Assembly (NCBI GenBank): GCA_035715725.1
Contig: DASTKT010000242.1
Coordinates: 1 to 64,000, forward strand
Origin: JADGGV01 sp035715725
Lineage (GTDB): Bacteria > Gemmatimonadota > Gemmatimonadetes > Longimicrobiales > RSA9
DNA: 64,000 bases
Reading direction: 5' to 3'
In this document: piece after piece, positions 43,940-51,816 of the stretch
How positions within the stretch are numbered: position 1 is the first letter of the stretch
How the letters are laid out: each line of letters begins with the position of its first letter
Notes under the pieces: generated by a model
What the model saw: only the letters and a program-made list of their open reading frames with translations
What the model was told of the DNA's origin: nothing
The model's database searches: none
Translations under genes and position numbers: made by a program

Positions 43940-44259
43940 ACCGCCTCCACGAGGTTCGCGTTCAGAAGCGCGGCGAGGAGCGCCTCCGTGTCCGCCCGTA
44001 GCCGCACGGGCGGCGCGTCGTACTCCGCCTCCAGCAGCTCGGCCAGCTCCGCGGCGCTGCGCGGCTCGTCGAGCAGCGCCCAGATGCGGCTCCCCACCGC
44101 ATCCAGCCCGAAGTAGGCGCCGACGTCCGGATCCAGCAGCACGGCCCGGTCGGCTTGCAGTGCGGCGACGACGCACCGGGACGCGCGAAAGCGCCCCGAC
44201 GCGTCGAACGCGCGGCGCGGAGATCGCCAGAACAGCCGTCGGCGGAGAGCAATCGGCAT
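43936..44259 (-). CDS. Lasso peptide RiPP recognition element protein (B1), PqqD-like
   Basis: The 107-residue PqqD-family protein is the leader-binding partner of B2. It has the winged-helix layout of RRE domains: strands VVAALQADRAVLLDPDVGAYFGLDAVGSRIW, then helices LDEPRSAAELAELLEAEY and RADTEALLAALLNANLVEAV. The YxxPxL motif of the precursor should dock on its third strand. GAGGTG precedes the ATG. This is the first gene of the cluster; three GTGARGG heptamers lie about 95-120 bases upstream. Confidence 0.9.
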   Translation of the reverse strand: MPIALRRRLFWRSPRRAFDASGRFRASRCVVAALQADRAVLLDPDVGAYFGLDAVGSRIWALLDEPRSAAELAELLEAEYDAPPVRLRADTEALLAALLNANLVEAV

Positions 44260-44352
44260 GCAACACCTCGCGAATTCAGGGACGCCGAGGTGAAGCTAGC
44301 GCGTCCGGGCGGCCCGCGGGTTAAGCCCGTGTGCGGATGTCGTGCGGAATCT

Positions 44353-44381
44353 GTGAGGGAATTGTGAAGGAACGGTGAAGG
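44353..44381 (-). promoter_or_regulatory. Three heptamers at 11-bp spacing before the lasso operon
   Basis: GTGAGGG, GTGAAGG and GTGAAGG begin at 44353, 44364 and 44375, exactly 11 bp apart. On the operon strand they read CCTTCAC, CCTTCAC, CCCTCAC. Direct heptamers with an 11-bp period are the signature of PhoB/OmpR-type response-regulator sites. They lie between such a regulator gene, whose stop is at 44386, and B1. Regulation of the lasso genes by that regulator is inference. Confidence 0.6.
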
Positions 44382-44385
44382 CGGG

Positions 44386-45081
44386 TCAGGGCGTGTCGAT
44401 GCGGTACCCCGACTTGCGGACCGTGATGATGTAGCGTGGGTTGGCCGGGTCGTCCTCCAGCTTGCGCCGCAGCTCGGCCACGTGGGTGTCGACCGTTCGG
44501 GTCATCACCGCCACCCGGTGCCCCCACACGGCGCGGAGCAGCTCCATGCGGGACGTGACCTTGCCGCGGCGCTCGAGCAGCGCGACCAGCAGGTCGTAGG
44601 CCTTGGGCGGGAGGCTGACCTCCTGGCCGCGCTTGCGGACCGAGCGCGTGGAGAGCACGACCTCCACGTCCCCGAAGCGCTCGACCTCCGCCGCGGCGGC
44701 GTCCGCCACGGCGCCCGCGCGGCTGCGCCGGAGCAGCGCATCCACGCGCGCCAGCAGCTCGAGCAGGCTGAACGGCTTCGTGACGTAGTCGTCGGCGCCG
44801 TAGCGGAAGCCGCGCAGCTTGTCCGCCTCCTCGCCCCGGGCGCTCAGGATCAGCACCGGCGTCTGCATCTGGGCCTCCCGCAGCCCCTTGAGCACACCGT
44901 AGCCGTTCAGCCCGGGGAGCATCAGGTCCAGCACGACGAGGTCCGGCTTGAGCGTCCGCGCGCGCCGGAGCCCGTCGGCACCGTTCGTCACCAGCTCGAC
45001 CGCGTGCCCCTCGATTTCGAGGTTGTTGATCAGGCCGAACGCCAGGTCCGGGTTGTCCTCGATGATCAGGATCGTCGCCAT
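44386..45081 (-). CDS. OmpR/PhoB-family response regulator
   Basis: The 231-residue protein has a receiver domain with the acidic pair in ILIIEDNPD, the phospho-acceptor aspartate in LVVLDLMLPGLNGYG, the conserved lysine in DDYVTKPFSLLELLARV, and a winged-helix DNA-binding domain (VSLPPKAYDLLVALLERRGKVTSRMELLRAVWG, TRTVDTHVAELRRKLED). The histidine kinase gene lies 18 bases upstream on the same strand. The lasso cluster is next downstream, after 126 bases that hold a direct-repeat site typical for this regulator class. Confidence 0.95.
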   Translation of the reverse strand: MATILIIEDNPDLAFGLINNLEIEGHAVELVTNGADGLRRARTLKPDLVVLDLMLPGLNGYGVLKGLREAQMQTPVLILSARGEEADKLRGFRYGADDYVTKPFSLLELLARVDALLRRSRAGAVADAAAAEVERFGDVEVVLSTRSVRKRGQEVSLPPKAYDLLVALLERRGKVTSRMELLRAVWGHRVAVMTRTVDTHVAELRRKLEDDPANPRYIITVRKSGYRIDTP

Positions 45082-45099
45082 GTCCTCATCGACCCGGCA

Positions 45100-46728
45100 T
45101 CACGCCGCGGCCCAGTCTCCGGCGGCCACCAGCGGCCGCTCGATGTACGCCCCCGGAAGCTCCACGGTCATGCGTGCGCCGCCCCCGGGCGCGGTCTGCG
45201 CCCAGACCCGTCCCCCGTGCAGCACCACCAGCTCGCGCACGACGGCCAGGCCGATCCCGCTCCCGCCCACCGCCGAGCCCGCCTCGCGCGCCGCCCGGTA
45301 GAACGGCGCGAAGATCCGCTCGCGGTCCGCCGGCGGGATGCCCGGCCCCTCGTCGTCCACCCAGAGGCGCGCGGCCTCGCCGTACAGCGCCAGCCCGACC
45401 GTCACTCGCTGACCGGACGGCCCGTACTTCACCGCGTTGTCCAGCAGGTTGACCAGGATCTGGCGCAGCGCATCGCGGTCCACGGCCGCGATGATCCCCG
45501 GCTGCACCTCCGCCCGCAGCTCCGCGCGGCGCGCGCCCGCCAGCGGCCGGAACGCCTCCACGGCCGCCAGCATCTCGCCGGCCAGGTTCGCCGTCTCCGG
45601 GGCGACCCGGCTCACGCCGCGGTTCGTCCGCGCGAAGCGCAGCACGTTCTCCACGAGCTGCGTCAGCCGCCGGGCCTCCTGGTCGATGATCTCCAGCGAG
45701 CGGCGGCTCTCGGCCTCCGACCGCACGCGTCCCAGCAGCAGCGTCTCGGTGAACATGCGGATCTGCGCGAGCGGCGTGCGCAGCTCGTGCGAGACGCCCG
45801 AGACGAAGTCCTCGCGCAACCGGGCCAGCTCGGCCTCCTTCCGGAGCTGCAGCATCGCGATGATGACCAGCACCGCGCTGAGCGCGAGCACCGCCAGCGG
45901 CAGTGGCACCGGGAACCGGGTCACGGCCCCGCCCACCAGCCGGCCGATGGCGTCCGGCCGAACGGCCGCCCGGACCAGCAGCCCGCCGAACGCCAGCGGC
46001 AGCGCCTGCGCCGAGCGGTACTCGCTGGCGTCGGTGTGCGCGCTCGTGAAGACCGGCGTGCCGTCGGGCGTCGTGACGGCGAGGCTGAGCGACCCCTCGT
46101 TGCCTTCCGGCCCGAGCAGCACGGCCGGCAGGAGCGCCGCGTGCTCGACGATGGCCCTGAAGACCGGCTCGAACTGGCGCGTGCGGGCGACCATCCCCGC
46201 GATCCGGGCCGGCTTCCCGTTCGCGCCCTGCTCGACCTGGAAGGCCAGCCCCACGCCGCTGCCCCGCGGGAACGCCAGCCCGAACCCGACCTTCCCGGAG
46301 CGCGCCGTGGGATGCGCCGGCAGCGAGTCGGAGATGTAGGCCGCCACCGCCGGCGCCAGCGCGCCCGGAGTGTCGAGGTGCAGCCCCGAGGGGGACCAGT
46401 CGAACCGGGCCAGCGGCTCGCCGGAGAGCAGGCAGGCGCAGCCCTCCGCCTCCTTCCCCGGCGCCACCGCCACCTCGCCCGAGGCGCCGGGCGCCTGCGC
46501 GCCCATGGTGTTCCGCAGCACCTGGAAGACCCACTCCTGCCCGTTCACCCACAAGCCGTTCGTCGCCATCGCCGCGTAGCCGACGAGCGCCTCCCGCGCG
46601 GTCGCCTGCTGCGCGCGCGCCGCCCGATGCGCCTGGAACGCGAGCACGCCGCTGAGCACGAGGATCAGCAGCAACAGCCCGACCACCAGGTGGGAGCGGG
46701 TCGGGCGCGGACGCCGTTGGCTCGACAT
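45100..46728 (-). CDS. Membrane sensor histidine kinase
   Basis: The 542-residue kinase has two transmembrane helices, at about residues 15-33 and 277-297. They enclose a large periplasmic sensor region with no recognised fold and an oddly placed CACL motif around residue 97. The HisKA domain has its histidine in DFVSGVSHELRTPLAQIRMF. The ATPase domain shows ILVNLLDNAVKYGPSGQ, LWVDDEGPGIPPADRERIF and VGGSGIGLAVVRELVVLHGG. It is encoded just before the response regulator and forms a two-component pair with it. The signal is unknown. Confidence 0.93.
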   Translation of the reverse strand: MSSQRRPRPTRSHLVVGLLLLILVLSGVLAFQAHRAARAQQATAREALVGYAAMATNGLWVNGQEWVFQVLRNTMGAQAPGASGEVAVAPGKEAEGCACLLSGEPLARFDWSPSGLHLDTPGALAPAVAAYISDSLPAHPTARSGKVGFGLAFPRGSGVGLAFQVEQGANGKPARIAGMVARTRQFEPVFRAIVEHAALLPAVLLGPEGNEGSLSLAVTTPDGTPVFTSAHTDASEYRSAQALPLAFGGLLVRAAVRPDAIGRLVGGAVTRFPVPLPLAVLALSAVLVIIAMLQLRKEAELARLREDFVSGVSHELRTPLAQIRMFTETLLLGRVRSEAESRRSLEIIDQEARRLTQLVENVLRFARTNRGVSRVAPETANLAGEMLAAVEAFRPLAGARRAELRAEVQPGIIAAVDRDALRQILVNLLDNAVKYGPSGQRVTVGLALYGEAARLWVDDEGPGIPPADRERIFAPFYRAAREAGSAVGGSGIGLAVVRELVVLHGGRVWAQTAPGGGARMTVELPGAYIERPLVAAGDWAAA

Positions 46729-46875
46729 GCGTCGTACCTCCGGAACACGGACCAGATGGCCGGCAGCGCCGCCAGCGGCGGAGCCCCACGAACGGGCACA
46801 GGTTGGAGAGCGGAAGGGTAGCCGGCTCGGCCAGAGTGGAAATTTACCCGCCGCGGACGCCGCGCGACAAGACTG

Positions 46876-48042
46876 CTACGAGCGCCGCTCCCCCTGCGGG
46901 GCGCCGTAGGCACGCCCCTTCCACGTCACGCGCTCCCCGAGAAGCGCACTGCGGACGAACAGTCCGGCGCACGCGAGCGCGCCGATCGGATAGAGCACGC
47001 AATACCGGATCGGCGCGCCGGAGCGCCAGTTCATGATCGCCCAGAAGAACAGCGATGCGCCGGTCGCGCCGAGCGCCCAGCGCAGCGCGGCGGCGCCGAG
47101 CGGCCCGAGCGCCGCGGCCGCCAGCACCGCGGGCGGCACGACCCACATCACCAGCAGCCACGCGGCGATGAGCCACGGGAGGAACGGCCGCAGCCAGGGC
47201 GAAACCGTGTGCCGCGAGCCGGCCGCCAGGTTCTTCGACCACCCCTCGACCAGGTCCCGCAGCCGCCGGTACATCCGCGTCTCCAGCAGCTCCTCGGCAT
47301 GCGCCGCGAAGACGCGGTGCCCCGCCATCGCCACTCGCTGCGCCAGCCGGAGATCCTCGACGACCTCGCCGCGGACCGCCTCGTGCCCGCCGACCGCGTC
47401 GTATACGCTGCGGCGCACGAGGATGAACTGCCCGTTCGCGATCACGTCCCGCGGATCGCGCGGCCGGTTGATCCGCCGGAGCCCGCCGTAGCGCAGGAAG
47501 ATCATCGTGAGCACGTGCGGCATGACGAGACGCTCCCAGAAGGTGCAGAGCTCCTGCCGGCCCAGTGCCGTGACCAGGTCCGCGCGCTCCGCGTCCAGCG
47601 CCCCCACGGCGTGCCCGAGCAGGTCATCGTCGTGCCGCGTGTCCGCGTCCGTGAACAGCAGCAGCTCGCCCCGCGCGCGGCGCACGCCCTGCGCGCACGC
47701 CCACGGCTTGCCGAACCACCCCGGCGGCAGCGGCTCGCCCGTGATCACGGTCACCGGCACCGGGCTGCGTGCCGCCAGCGCCCGCGCGATCTCACCGGTC
47801 ATGTCCGTGCTCGCGTCGTCGACGACGACGATCTCGCGCCGCGGGTAGCACGACGCGAGCAGTGTGGCCAGGCAGGCGCCGATGTTGTGCTCCTCGTTGC
47901 GCGCCGGCACCACGATCGATACCAGCGGCGCGTCTGCCCCCTCGATCCGGGGGTAATCGGCGAGGCGCGGCCGCCGGCGCAGCGCCAGCGGCGCCACGAG
48001 CGCCAGGAGCAGCCAGGGGATCAGCGCGATGGCCCAGAGCAT
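46876..48042 (-). CDS. Family 2 glycosyltransferase, membrane-bound
   Basis: The 388-residue protein opens with a membrane helix (WAIALIPWLLLALVAPLAL). A GT-A domain follows with VSIVVPARNEEHNIGACLATLL, EIVVVDDASTDMTGEIA, the DxD-type motif in LLLFTDADTRHDDDLL, and the acceptor-side motifs GQFILVRRSVYDAVGGHEAVRGEVVEDL and the later RRLRDLVEGWSKN, which stands in place of QxxRW. Three or four C-terminal helices close the protein. It resembles hopene- or carotenoid-associated glycosyltransferases of the CrtQ type, but the acceptor is uncertain. It lies upstream of the histidine kinase after 147 bases. Confidence 0.85.
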   Translation of the reverse strand: MLWAIALIPWLLLALVAPLALRRRPRLADYPRIEGADAPLVSIVVPARNEEHNIGACLATLLASCYPRREIVVVDDASTDMTGEIARALAARSPVPVTVITGEPLPPGWFGKPWACAQGVRRARGELLLFTDADTRHDDDLLGHAVGALDAERADLVTALGRQELCTFWERLVMPHVLTMIFLRYGGLRRINRPRDPRDVIANGQFILVRRSVYDAVGGHEAVRGEVVEDLRLAQRVAMAGHRVFAAHAEELLETRMYRRLRDLVEGWSKNLAAGSRHTVSPWLRPFLPWLIAAWLLVMWVVPPAVLAAAALGPLGAAALRWALGATGASLFFWAIMNWRSGAPIRYCVLYPIGALACAGLFVRSALLGERVTWKGRAYGAPQGERRS

Positions 48043-48118
48043 TCCCGCAAGTTACCCTCCGGGCGCGGCGTCCGCGACCGCCTTGCCGCCCCGTTTCCGC
48101 CCCGGCTACCTTCCCCGC

Positions 48119-49246
48119 ATGGACTGGAACGCCTGGCGGGACGAGTTCCCGATCCTCTCGCGCAAGACGTACCTGAACTCGTGCTCCCTGGGCGCGCTCG
48201 GCCGCAGGGCCCAGAGTCTCGCCGCCACCTTCCAGGACGAGTGGAGCACCTGGGGCGCCGCCGCCTGGTACGAGATCTGGATGAGCCGCCTCGCCGAGCT
48301 GCGCCGCAGGGTCGCCGGGCTGCTCGGCGCGGCCGAGGCCGAGGTCGCGCTCGAGCCCTCGACGTCCGTCGCGCTCGCCGCCATCGCCTCCGCCCTCGAC
48401 TACCGCCGGCGTCCGCGCATCGTCGTCTCCGAGCTCGACTTCCCCACCCTGGCCTACCAGTGGATGGTCCGCACCGACGCCGAGGTCGTCTCCGTGCCCA
48501 GCGACGACGGCACGACCATCGACCCGCAGCGCTTCGCCGACGCCGTCGACGAGCGCACGTCGCTGCTGGCGACGAGCCACGTCTTCTTCACCACGGGCGC
48601 CATCCAGGACCTGCGCACGCTCGCCGACATCGCCCACGCCCGCGGCGCGCTCCTCCTCGTCGACGCCTACCAGAGCGCCGGCCAGGTGCCCATCGACGTC
48701 CGCCGCGACGACGTCGACATCCTCACCACCGGCCCGTTGAAGTGGCTGCTCGGCGGCCCCGGCCTCGCCTACCTGTACGTGCGCGAGGCGCTATGGACGA
48801 CGCTGCGGCCGAGCATGGCCGGCTGGTTCGGCGCCCGCGAGCAGTTCGAGTTCGACATCTCCCGCTTCGAGTTCAAGGAGGACGCGCGCCGCTTCGAGCT
48901 GGGTACGCCCGCGCTGCCGAGCGTCCACTTCGCGCTCGGCGGCCAGGAGGTGATCGATGCCATCGGCGTGCACGCCATCCGCGAGCGCAACCGCATGCTG
49001 ACGGAGCGCCTCGTCGCCGGCGCGGAGGCGGCCGGCCTCCGGATGCGGCACGCCGCGGATCCCGAGGCCCGCTCCGCCATCGTCATGATCGCCGACGCCG
49101 ATCCCGCCGGCGCCGTGGCCCACCTGGCCACCTGCGGCATCATCGTCGACTGGAGACCGGGGTTCGTCCGCGTCTCGCCGCACTTCTACAACACCGAGGA
49201 CGAGATGGACCAGGTGGTCCGGGAGCTGGTCACGTGGCGGGGCTGA
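48119..49246 (+). CDS. Class V aminotransferase-fold PLP enzyme
   Basis: The 375-residue enzyme shares the fold of cysteine desulfurases, kynureninase and isopenicillin N epimerase. FPILSRKTYLNSCSLGALGR is the N-terminal strand. The cofactor-binding aspartate lies in GALLLVDAYQSAGQVPIDV, and the Schiff-base lysine is in DILTTGPLKWLLGGPGLAYLY. The C terminus GIIVDWRPGFVRVSPHFYNTEDEMDQVV carries the carboxylate-binding arginine region and recalls kynureninase-like members. No desulfurase cysteine loop is evident. The next gene starts inside its last codons, so the two are coupled. Substrate is unknown. Confidence 0.85.
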   Translation: MDWNAWRDEFPILSRKTYLNSCSLGALGRRAQSLAATFQDEWSTWGAAAWYEIWMSRLAELRRRVAGLLGAAEAEVALEPSTSVALAAIASALDYRRRPRIVVSELDFPTLAYQWMVRTDAEVVSVPSDDGTTIDPQRFADAVDERTSLLATSHVFFTTGAIQDLRTLADIAHARGALLLVDAYQSAGQVPIDVRRDDVDILTTGPLKWLLGGPGLAYLYVREALWTTLRPSMAGWFGAREQFEFDISRFEFKEDARRFELGTPALPSVHFALGGQEVIDAIGVHAIRERNRMLTERLVAGAEAAGLRMRHAADPEARSAIVMIADADPAGAVAHLATCGIIVDWRPGFVRVSPHFYNTEDEMDQVVRELVTWRG

Positions 49247-49560
49247 CGATCGGCGAGGCGCAGCGGGCCGTGGACGCCTGGATCGGCCAGTTCCGCGAAG
49301 GATACTGGCCGCCGCTATCGAATCTGGCCCGGCTGGTGGAGGAGGTCGGCGAGCTGGCCCGCGAGCTGAACCACCGCTACGGCCACAAGCCGAAGAAGCC
49401 GGGCGAGCCCGAGCAGGATCTCGCGCTCGAGCTCGCCGACATCCTCTTCGTCCTCGTGGCGATCGCGAACGAGCAGAAGATCGATCTCGAGGTCGCCTTC
49501 GCTCGTGTGCTGGAGAAGTACCGCGTGCGGGACGCCGAGCGCTGGACGCCGAAGGAGTGA
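49234..49560 (+). CDS. MazG-like nucleotide pyrophosphohydrolase
   Basis: The 108-residue all-alpha NTP pyrophosphatase starts at GTG 49234, overlapping the previous stop by 13 bases. The metal-binding EExxE...ExxD pattern is clear in LARLVEEVGELARELNH and DLALELADILFVLVAIANEQ. These enzymes hydrolyse non-canonical nucleoside triphosphates to monophosphates and pyrophosphate. Length matches the single-domain class. The coupling with a PLP enzyme is unusual and gives no clear functional hint. Confidence 0.9.
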   Translation: MAGLTIGEAQRAVDAWIGQFREGYWPPLSNLARLVEEVGELARELNHRYGHKPKKPGEPEQDLALELADILFVLVAIANEQKIDLEVAFARVLEKYRVRDAERWTPKE

Positions 49561-49572
49561 AACCAACGGAAT

Positions 49573-49648
49573 GGCGGAGCGGGGGAGTGGACGAGTGGGG
49601 GAAACAGCAGTCACCCACTCCCCCGTTCTTACCCTCCCCCGCTCCGCC
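49573..49648. terminator. Bidirectional hairpin between convergent genes
   Basis: Arms GGCGGAGCGGGGGAG (49573-49587) and CTCCCCCGCTCCGCC (49634-49648) are perfect. An inner GAGTGGG/CCCACTC pair adds a second stem. The element lies between the mazG-like stop and the small membrane protein stop and can serve both directions. Confidence 0.7.
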
Positions 49649-49672
49649 GGAAGGCCGCCCCGGCCGGACGGA

Positions 49673-49816
49673 TCAGAACAACAGGTCCAGCACGAAGAGC
49701 ACGATGGCCACGACCAGGATGATCCACGCCACCGACTTCAGCGCGGCCCAGACGCCGGTGAAGCCGAGAAGCGCGAGAATCACGAGAATGATCGCGATCA
49801 GCATCAGCGCACCCAT
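49673..49816 (-). CDS. DUF1328-like small membrane protein
   Basis: The 47-residue protein is almost entirely hydrophobic: MGALMLIAIILVILALLGF, then VAWIILVVAIVLFVLDLLF, giving two membrane helices joined by TGVWAALKS. Size and pattern match the DUF1328/YtjA class of small inner-membrane proteins. AGGAGGGATGG precedes the ATG, supporting this start over the in-frame codons further upstream. Its role is unknown. Confidence 0.8.
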   Translation of the reverse strand: MGALMLIAIILVILALLGFTGVWAALKSVAWIILVVAIVLFVLDLLF

Positions 49817-49958
49817 GAGCCATCCCTCCTGTTCCGGAGCCCCGTTCGGCTCGGCTGCTGGCGAATTTGCTCCGACGGCCCCCTGCCGGCCGTCGCCGGT
49901 CAACGGCTCTGAAAGGGGCATAATCCGGGCCAGACAGGTGGCATCGAGGGGACGCAAG

Positions 49959-50981
49959 TCACGGTATCAGAACGATCTTGCCGAACTGGACCCCCGCCTC
50001 GAGCCGCTCGTGCGCGGCGCGTGCCGCGGCCAGCGGTAGCTCGACGTCGACGACCGGCACGAGCTCGCCCCGGAACACGAGCCGCATCGCCGTCTCGAAG
50101 TCGGAGACGCCCGCCATGGTGGTGCCGATGATGTGGAGCTGCTTCCAGAACAGGAGCCGCACGTCGAGCTCCGCGGCCGCGCCGCTCGTCCCGCCGTACA
50201 CGACGAACCGGCCTCCCCGCGCCAGCGCGCGGACGTTCTGTGTCCACGTCGCCTGGCCGACCGAGTCGAAGACGACGTCGACGCCGCGCTTCCCGGTCTC
50301 GCGCCAGACCTCCTTCGAGTAGTCGACGGCCAGCCGGTCGTAGACCACGTCCGCGCCGAGCGCGCGCACCCGCTCCACGTTCTCGCCGGTCGTCACCGCG
50401 AACACCCGCGCGCCCGCCCGCTTCGCGATCTGGATCGCCGCCGTCGCCACGCCGCCGGACGCGCCCGTCACCAGCACGTCCTCCCCGGGCCGCACCCCGC
50501 CCTGCGTGATCAGGCCCCGCCACGCGGTCTGGAACGCCAGCGGCGCCGCCGCCGCCCGCGTGAACGGGAACCCGTCGGGGATCGGGTACAGGTTCCGCGC
50601 CGGCACCGCCACGTACTCGGCGAAGCCGCCCTGCGTGTGCTCCCCCAGGATCTTGAAGCGCACGCACAGGCTCTGCTCCCCGCGCAGGCACCACTCGCAG
50701 CGGCCGCAGAAGAGCGTCGGGTTGACGACGACGCGGTCCCCGACCGCGACGCCGCTCACGCCCTCCGCCAGCTCCGCGACGACGCCGGCCACGTCCGACC
50801 CGCCGATGTGCGGCATCGTCGTCTCGATCGGCAGCCCCCGGCGCACCCACAGGTCCAGGTGGTTCATCGCCGCCGCCTTCACCTCCACCACGACCTCGCC
50901 CGGCCCGGGCTCCGGCCGCGGCACATCCTCCACCCGCACCACCTCCGGCCCGCCGAACTCGTGGAACAACGCCGCGCGCAT
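49959..50981 (-). CDS. Zinc-type medium-chain alcohol dehydrogenase/quinone oxidoreductase
   Basis: The 340-residue protein is a medium-chain dehydrogenase/reductase. MRAALFHEFGGPEVVRVEDVPRPEPGPGEV is the typical N terminus. The structural zinc site is present as four cysteines in NPTLFCGRCEWCLRGEQSLC. The NAD(P)-binding motif is VLVTGASGGVATAAIQIAKRAGA. The catalytic zinc site is less clear, because the usual first cysteine is replaced in AAAMNHLDLWVRRG, where asparagine is found. That is typical of the quinone-oxidoreductase-like subgroup. The start at 50981 is chosen because the upstream in-frame sequence is simple repeat. Confidence 0.88.
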   Translation of the reverse strand: MRAALFHEFGGPEVVRVEDVPRPEPGPGEVVVEVKAAAMNHLDLWVRRGLPIETTMPHIGGSDVAGVVAELAEGVSGVAVGDRVVVNPTLFCGRCEWCLRGEQSLCVRFKILGEHTQGGFAEYVAVPARNLYPIPDGFPFTRAAAAPLAFQTAWRGLITQGGVRPGEDVLVTGASGGVATAAIQIAKRAGARVFAVTTGENVERVRALGADVVYDRLAVDYSKEVWRETGKRGVDVVFDSVGQATWTQNVRALARGGRFVVYGGTSGAAAELDVRLLFWKQLHIIGTTMAGVSDFETAMRLVFRGELVPVVDVELPLAAARAAHERLEAGVQFGKIVLIP

Positions 50982-51036
50982 CCTCGCCTCCGGGGCTCTG
51001 GGTCTCCTCCCAGCTTCGGGAGTTCCGTTCGTCTTT

Positions 51037-51173
51037 TCCGCCTCCGCCTCCGCGCCCGCCTCCGCCTCCGCCTCCGGCAGCTCCCGCATTCGCATCCGGC
51101 CTTTCCTCGGCCCCGCCGCCGGGCCCGGTAACGACCCCGGAGGCGGAGGCGGGCGCGGAGGCGGAGGCGGGAA
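51037..51173. repeat. Inverted GCCTCC hexamer island in a divergent spacer
   Basis: CCGCCTCCGCCTCCGCGCCC-type units (51037-51078) are mirrored by GGAGGCGGAGGCGGGCGCGG units (51137-51173), with about 58 bases between. The stems could pair over nearly 40 bases. The spacer (50982-51343) divides the dehydrogenase from the gene at 51344, so both promoters must lie nearby. No gene is seen in it. Confidence 0.65.
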
Positions 51174-51343
51174 CCGGTCCGGCGGACTGCGTATTAGACC
51201 CGCCGGCCCGCACCGGCAAGCGGCGCGCGGCCACCGCCCCGCCCGTTCCCACCCTGGCGGGCCCCCGCTCCGGACCCCTACCTTCCGGCGCAATCCATGC
51301 ACCTTCGCATGGAGGCGTGTCGCGGTCGGAGGGGGTTGCGCGC

Positions 51344-51811
51344 ATGAAGCAGGACGACGCGGACGAGCTGCTGGACGCGCTCGAGCTGCGCGCCATGGAG
51401 CACGCGGACGAGGCGGCCGAGGCGGAGCCGGAGCTGAAGCTGCTGGACGTGCTCTCCGGCGCCCCGCCCACCGACCAGGAGGCCTCTGCGGCCCGCGACA
51501 TGACGCTCGGCGGCTACGTCGCCGTGCACAACCGGGTCCCCGCCTTCGAGGGCGCCGACGGCCAGCCCTACACCGTCGACGTCGACGTGGAGGAGACCGG
51601 CGAGCCGGACCGGCCCTTCGTCGCCTTCCTCGTCTTCCTCCGCTGGGCCGAGACCGGCGCCGGCATCATGGACCACGCCGAGTCCGGTGACATCGGCACG
51701 GGCGAGGACGCGGAGGCGGCGCGCCAGGCCGCGCTCGACCTCTCGCTCTACGAGGTGAAGGCCGAGCTCGACGCCGCCATCGAGCGGCGGCGCACCGAAC
51801 GCGAGGAATAG
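51344..51811 (+). CDS. Acidic hypothetical protein, 155 residues
   Basis: The protein is strongly acidic and soluble, with no signal. The N terminus is helical (MKQDDADELLDALELRAMEH). The middle (DMTLGGYVAVHNRVPAFEGADGQPYTVDVDVE) and PFVAFLVFLRWAETGAGIMDH look like a small alpha/beta fold, ending in a charged helix. I recognise no family. It is followed five bases later by proline dehydrogenase on the same strand, so they form an operon. GGAGGGGG lies upstream of the ATG. Confidence 0.75.
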   Translation: MKQDDADELLDALELRAMEHADEAAEAEPELKLLDVLSGAPPTDQEASAARDMTLGGYVAVHNRVPAFEGADGQPYTVDVDVEETGEPDRPFVAFLVFLRWAETGAGIMDHAESGDIGTGEDAEAARQAALDLSLYEVKAELDAAIERRRTEREE

Positions 51812-51816
51812 ACCTC

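Noticed and set aside
44260..44385. Lasso precursor in the usual place upstream of B1
   Set aside because: The short frames here have no leader motif; the spacer holds direct repeats that look regulatory.
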